Assembly: GCA_964497495.1 (NCBI GenBank)
Contig: CAZCCZ010000074.1
Span: 1-7,314 of the forward strand
Origin: CAXXOK01 sp964497495
Lineage (GTDB): Bacteria > Bacillota > Clostridia > Christensenellales > Aristaeellaceae
Direction of reading: 5' to 3'
DNA length: 7,314 nucleotides
Shown: positions 5,189-7,314 of the stretch, one piece after another
How positions within the stretch are numbered: position 1 is the first letter of the stretch
Layout of the letters: the number at the start of each line of letters is the position of its first letter
The notes under the pieces: generated by a model
The model's database searches: none
What the model saw: the letters and a program-made list of their open reading frames with translations, nothing else
What the model was told of the DNA's origin: nothing
Program-made: the position numbers and the translations under genes

Positions 5189-6433
5189 ATGGGCAAGGTT
5201 GTGCTCCACGCCGATTTGAACAGTTTTTACGCTTCGGTCGCCTGCCTGGGGCACCCCGAGTGGCGGGAACTGCCGCTGGCCGTCTGCGGCGACCCCACAC
5301 TCCGGCACGGCATCGTGCTGGCCAAAAACATGCCCGCCAAGCGCCGCGGGGTTATCACGGGGCAGGCCGTATGGCAGGCGCGCCAGACGTGCCCGGATTT
5401 GAGGACCGTGGCGCCCGACCTGGAAGAAGTGCTGCGGTACAGCGGCATCGTGCGGCGGATCTTCGCGCGCTACACCAACCGCGTGCAGCCCTTCGGCGTG
5501 GACGAGGCCTGGCTGGACGTCAGCGGCCCCCGCGTAGGGCTGGACGACGGGCTCCGGATCGCCAACCACCTGCGCCACACCGTGCGGGAGGAAACGGGGC
5601 TTACGCTCAGCGTGGGCGTGGGCGACAACCGCGTGTTCGCCAAGCTGGGCAGCGACCTGAAAAAGCCGGACGGCGTCAGCTTGGTCTGCGCGGAAAACCG
5701 CCGCACGGTGCTGGACCCCCTGCCGGTGGACAGCCTGCTGTTCATCGGCCGCTCGACCACGCAGAAGCTGCACGCCATCGGCATTTTTACGGTGGGCCAG
5801 CTTGCGGCGGTGGAGCCGGGCGTGCTGCGCGCGGTGTTCGGCAAGACCGGCCTGATGCTCAGCGGTTTCGCCCGCGGGGACGACGCGGCTTCGGTCATCG
5901 CCGAGGACACGCAGCCCAAAATGAAGAGCGTCGGCAACTCCATCACCGCCGCGCACGACATCGTAACCCTCCACGACGCGCGCATCACGCTGTACGGCCT
6001 GTGCGAAAGCGTAGCCTCCCGTATGCGCAAGCACCGCGTCACGGGCCGCGTGGTGCAGCTTTCCCTGCGCAACGCCACGCTGGACTGGTACCAGCGCCAA
6101 CAGAAGCTCTCCTTCGATACCGATTGCAGCTTCGACCTTTTCGAAACCTGTTACGCCCTGCTTCAGGCCAACTGGCAGGAGGGCGCGCCGCTGCGCTCCA
6201 TGGGCGTGAGCGTCAGCGGCCTCTCCCCCGCCGGGGCGCTGATGCAGCTTTCCTTTCTTCCCGAGGACGCGGCCCGCCAGAAGCGGCAGATTCTGGAGCA
6301 GACCATCGACGACATCCGCGACCGGTTCGGCCATTTCGCCATCCAACGCGCCATCATGCTCTACGACCCCGGCCTGGGAAAGATCAACCCCGAGGAGGAG
6401 CATCTGGTGCATCCGGAGCCTTATTTCAAATGA
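5189..6433 (+). CDS. dinB: Y-family DNA polymerase (Pol IV / DinB-like)
   Basis: This is an error-prone translesion DNA polymerase induced during DNA damage. From this start it is 414 residues, typical for the family. Catalytic motifs are HADLNSFYASV (7-17, with metal ligand Asp9 and aromatic Tyr14 at the steric-gate position) and GVDEAWLDVS (103-112, Asp105 and Glu106). SVGVGDNRVFAKLGSDLKKP (141-160) is the usual palm/fingers segment. A helix-hairpin-helix-like thumb follows at about 183-215, and the little finger begins near KSVGNS (246). QLSFL at 353-357 resembles the beta-clamp-binding peptide QLSLF. The reading frame stays open to 5003, but the ATG at 5189 follows the SOS promoter and begins the conserved domain. 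Its Shine-Dalgarno is unusual (GGGGG at 5177-5181, 7 nt away). UvrX/YqjW-type paralogues are an alternative subfamily. Promoter LexA boxes support an SOS role. Confidence 0.92.
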   Translation: MGKVVLHADLNSFYASVACLGHPEWRELPLAVCGDPTLRHGIVLAKNMPAKRRGVITGQAVWQARQTCPDLRTVAPDLEEVLRYSGIVRRIFARYTNRVQPFGVDEAWLDVSGPRVGLDDGLRIANHLRHTVREETGLTLSVGVGDNRVFAKLGSDLKKPDGVSLVCAENRRTVLDPLPVDSLLFIGRSTTQKLHAIGIFTVGQLAAVEPGVLRAVFGKTGLMLSGFARGDDAASVIAEDTQPKMKSVGNSITAAHDIVTLHDARITLYGLCESVASRMRKHRVTGRVVQLSLRNATLDWYQRQQKLSFDTDCSFDLFETCYALLQANWQEGAPLRSMGVSVSGLSPAGALMQLSFLPEDAARQKRQILEQTIDDIRDRFGHFAIQRAIMLYDPGLGKINPEEEHLVHPEPYFK

Positions 6434-6437
6434 GTTC

Positions 6438-6475
6438 CGCGCCGCAGGCGCGGGCAAAGGACGGCCGTCCTTTGC
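6438..6475. repeat. Paired hairpins immediately after dinB
   Basis: Positions 6438-6452 pair CGCGCC with GGCGCG around GCA. Positions 6454-6475 are a perfect 22-bp palindrome with arms GCAAAGGAC and GTCCTTTGC around GGCC. The first starts 4 nt past the dinB stop. Neither is followed by a U-tract, so termination alone does not explain them. The order (small CGCA-type hairpin, then a larger stem) resembles 6631-6670. Confidence 0.55.
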
Positions 6476-6488
6476 GAGTCTGCTGCGT

Positions 6489-6508
6489 AGGCCGTGCTTC
6501 CGGCTTTT
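6489..6508 (+). terminator. Weak candidate terminator of dinB
   Basis: AGGCCG (6489-6494) pairs with CGGCTT (6501-6506) through six pairs including one G-U, with a 6-nt loop, and the sequence runs into TTTT (6505-6508). The stem is short and the U-tract overlaps it, so this is tentative. The stronger hairpins at 6438-6475 lie just upstream. Confidence 0.35.
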
Positions 6509-6538
6509 AACCGCTTGATTTTACGTATTATTATGGTT

Positions 6539-6554
6539 TGCGTCTGCGGACGCA
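6539..6554. repeat. Small hairpin with TGCG loop
   Basis: A perfect 6-bp stem (TGCGTC / GACGCA) is closed by TGCG, the reverse complement of the CGCA loop at 8-46 and 7190-7203. It is followed by GCAAAGG, similar to the GCAGGGG that follows the related hairpin at 6631. Confidence 0.55.
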
Positions 6555-6630
6555 GCAAAGGCACGCGCTTCCCTCCGGCGCTCTTCGGGCGGCTCTTTTG
6601 GCTATTGTGCCCCATGCTTGTTTAAGAATC

Positions 6631-6670
6631 GCGCCTGCGGGCGCAGCAGGGGCTTTCCGCTCGCCCCTGC
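6631..6670 (-). repeat. Composite repeat: GAGCGGAAA-loop hairpin plus CGCA-loop hairpin
   Basis: Read on the minus strand, 6646-6670 forms an 8-bp perfect stem (GCAGGGGC / GCCCCTGC) around the loop GAGCGGAAA. One base later a 5-bp stem (GCGCC / GGCGC, 6631-6644) closes a CGCA loop. The same two-part order, with other stems but the same loops, occurs on the plus strand at 7163-7203. The window edges appear to carry further cut copies at 1-25 and 7296-7314. Confidence 0.65.
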
Positions 6671-6694
6671 ACCCTTCGGCGCTTGTGCTGTAAT

Positions 6695-6827
6695 AGGGGC
6701 GCGGGCTTCCTCTCGGAGTACAGCAAATGTACAACGCCGAGACGGCGTTGTGAAGCTGTTGCACTGCTTCAACGCTATCACGGCGTTATACGGTCCAGTC
6801 CATCCTGCGAGGGAGCGCCGCGCCCCT
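6695..6827. repeat. 133-nt multi-branched structured element
   Basis: The outer helix pairs AGGGGCGCGG (6695-6704) with CCGCGCCCCT (6818-6827), ten pairs. It continues after a small internal loop with CTTCCTC (6706-6712) against GAGGGAG (6809-6815), seven pairs with one G-U. Inside are three end-to-end hairpins: 6731-6751 (9-bp stem ACAACGCCG / CGGCGTTGT, 3-nt loop), 6751-6771 (TGAAGC / GCTTCA) and 6771-6787 (AACGC / GCGTT). No known RNA family is recognised. It may be a dispersed structured repeat or a non-coding RNA, strand unknown. Confidence 0.5.
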
Positions 6828-7002
6828 TGAGCCACAATGCGCAAGCGAGGGTGAAACCTCTCCCCGGCTTTTAAACGTTCGAAGGTATCTCCAACCCTGA
6901 TGAGAATTTCGCTTATCGCAAGAAAATTTGGTATTGAGGTATAATCTGTTTCCGTTAGCAACTGTTGGTAAACAAGCCAACCCAGATAATCATTTCGCCT
7001 GT

Positions 7003-7127
7003 CGCCTGAATACCAGCAGGCGGAGCGCGCGAGAGGTCGCACGACAGACGGACAGGATTGTCGGTCGCGCGACCGCAGGTAGCGGCAGACGACTGTCCTG
7101 TACTCAAAGTGCGACCCCTCGCGTGTT
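7003..7127. repeat. Second large inverted-repeat element
   Basis: A leading hairpin (CGCCTG / CAGGCG, 7003-7022) is followed by a long imperfect stem. Positions 7024-7042 pair with 7109-7127 at 18 of 19 positions, two of them G-U. The core CGCGAGAGGTCGCAC matches its partner at 14 of 15. Inside, GGACAG (7050-7055) pairs with CTGTCC (7093-7098), and 7062-7075 is a perfect palindrome (CGGTCGCGCGACCG). No open frame or tRNA-like fold accounts for it. Confidence 0.5.
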
Positions 7128-7162
7128 GACCGCCGAGTAAGAAGGCGATTCCGAAGGTATCC

Positions 7163-7293
7163 AAAGGGCGAGCGGAAAGCCCTTTAGTTGCACCCGCAGG
7201 TGCGATTCCCTGCGCCAGCAGGCGCGTCCCTTCCCGGGGAAGGTTGGGGAGGGGATCGCCATCCCTTCCCCAAAGGGGCGCATATTGCGCCCC
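7163..7293. repeat. Array of six consecutive hairpins
   Basis: Six stems follow one another with short gaps. 7163-7185 is AAAGGGC / GCCCTTT with loop GAGCGGAAA. 7190-7203 is GCACC / GGTGC with loop CGCA. 7212-7225 is GCGCC / GGCGC with loop AGCA. 7229-7243 is CCTTCC / GGAAGG. 7246-7271 is an 11-pair stem GGGGAGGGGAT / ATCCCTTCCCC, one G-U, with loop CGCC. 7275-7293 is GGGGCGCA / TGCGCCCC with loop TAT. No gene is visible here. Confidence 0.6.
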
Positions 7294-7295
7294 GC

Positions 7296-7314
7296 GCGAG
7301 CGGAAAGCCCCTGC
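7296..7314 (+). repeat. Truncated copy of the GAGCGGAAA repeat at the window end
   Basis: GCGAGCGGAAAGCCCCTGC is identical over 19 nt to the reverse complement of 6646-6664, forming a long-range inverted repeat. Here the bases left of the loop pair with the right arm only at the first two positions. The window ends where the CGCA-loop hairpin would be expected. Confidence 0.6.

Larger units (their letters stand above)
6509..7162. other. Gene-free region downstream of dinB
   Basis: Apart from the hairpins and structured elements listed separately, no convincing gene, RNA gene or promoter is seen. A 146-codon frame (minus, 6602-7042) stays open but is rich in Arg, Ala and Pro, shows no domain, and runs through the inverted repeats of the 6695-6827 element. 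Roughly 6880-6995 is visibly more AT-rich than its surroundings and holds an isolated TATAAT (6940-6945) without a -35. Confidence 0.5.

Noticed and set aside
4994..6457. 487-codon open frame on the minus strand, antisense to dinB
   Set aside because: Its composition is dominated by His, Arg, Ala and Gly with no recognisable domain. It is the complement of a well-supported polymerase gene. Long shadow frames are expected in GC-rich codon usage.
5260..6510. 416-codon plus-strand frame overlapping dinB
   Set aside because: It is an Arg/Ala/Pro-rich shadow in another frame of the same DNA, with no motif and no ribosome site.
6918..6945. Promoter at TATAAT 6940-6945
   Set aside because: No -35-like hexamer at 16-18 bp, no extended TG, and no gene downstream.
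6602..7042. 146-codon minus-strand frame in the repeat region
   Set aside because: It passes through nested inverted repeats, has no ribosome site I can defend, and shows no domain. Part of it feels like sequence commonly miscalled as hypothetical protein in gut Clostridia, but I cannot verify that. Treated as non-coding.
6880..7161. 10-bp direct repeat CGAAGGTATC at 6880-6889 and 7152-7161 as a target-site duplication
   Set aside because: No terminal inverted repeats lie just inside the copies, and a single 10-mer repeat in a repeat-rich stretch is weak evidence.
7163..7314. CRISPR array
   Set aside because: The repeats are hairpins of differing sequence and orientation, without uniform repeats, regular spacers or cas genes.
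6434..7314. tRNA or rRNA gene
   Set aside because: No T-arm consensus, acceptor pairing or rRNA-like segment could be found despite the many stems.

Overview
The window looks like chromosome from a GC-rich Bacillota (Clostridia-type, probably a gut lineage). Three signals support this. The arabinose regulator is the Gram-positive AraR hybrid (GntR DNA-binding head on a LacI/GalR-type sensor). The araB promoter carries a CcpA-type cre site. The Y-family polymerase promoter carries Gram-positive LexA boxes (CGAAC-N4-GTTC). The species cannot be named from the sequence alone.

Layout. Positions 1-147 are a run of hairpins downstream of araD. Positions 148-3836, all on the minus strand, hold an L-arabinose module transcribed araR, then araB, then araD. 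araR has its own promoter and terminator. araB-araD form an operon whose promoter has an AraR operator just downstream of the predicted transcription start and a cre site in the -35/-10 spacer. Positions 4038-4913 (minus) encode a YitT-family membrane protein, with a terminator just before the araR promoter. Positions 5189-6433 (plus) encode a DinB/Pol IV-like Y-family polymerase, divergent from the YitT gene, whose promoter carries two good LexA boxes and a third weaker one. Positions 6434-7314 contain no convincing gene but are densely filled with inverted repeats.

How the genes work together. AraB phosphorylates L-ribulose and AraD epimerises the product to D-xylulose 5-phosphate for the pentose phosphate pathway. 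AraR should repress araBD without arabinose, and CcpA should repress it when a preferred sugar is present. No arabinose isomerase (araA) or transporter is in the window. The DinB gene is an independent SOS unit. The YitT protein has no evident link to either.

The genes are ordinary families. The unexplained part is the non-coding DNA. One family of small hairpins has a constant CGCA/TGCG loop and changing but complementary stems. A second hairpin type has a constant GAGCGGAAA loop. Two larger multi-helix elements lie at about 6695-6827 and 7003-7127. These look like dispersed structured repeats, and nothing in the window shows what they do.
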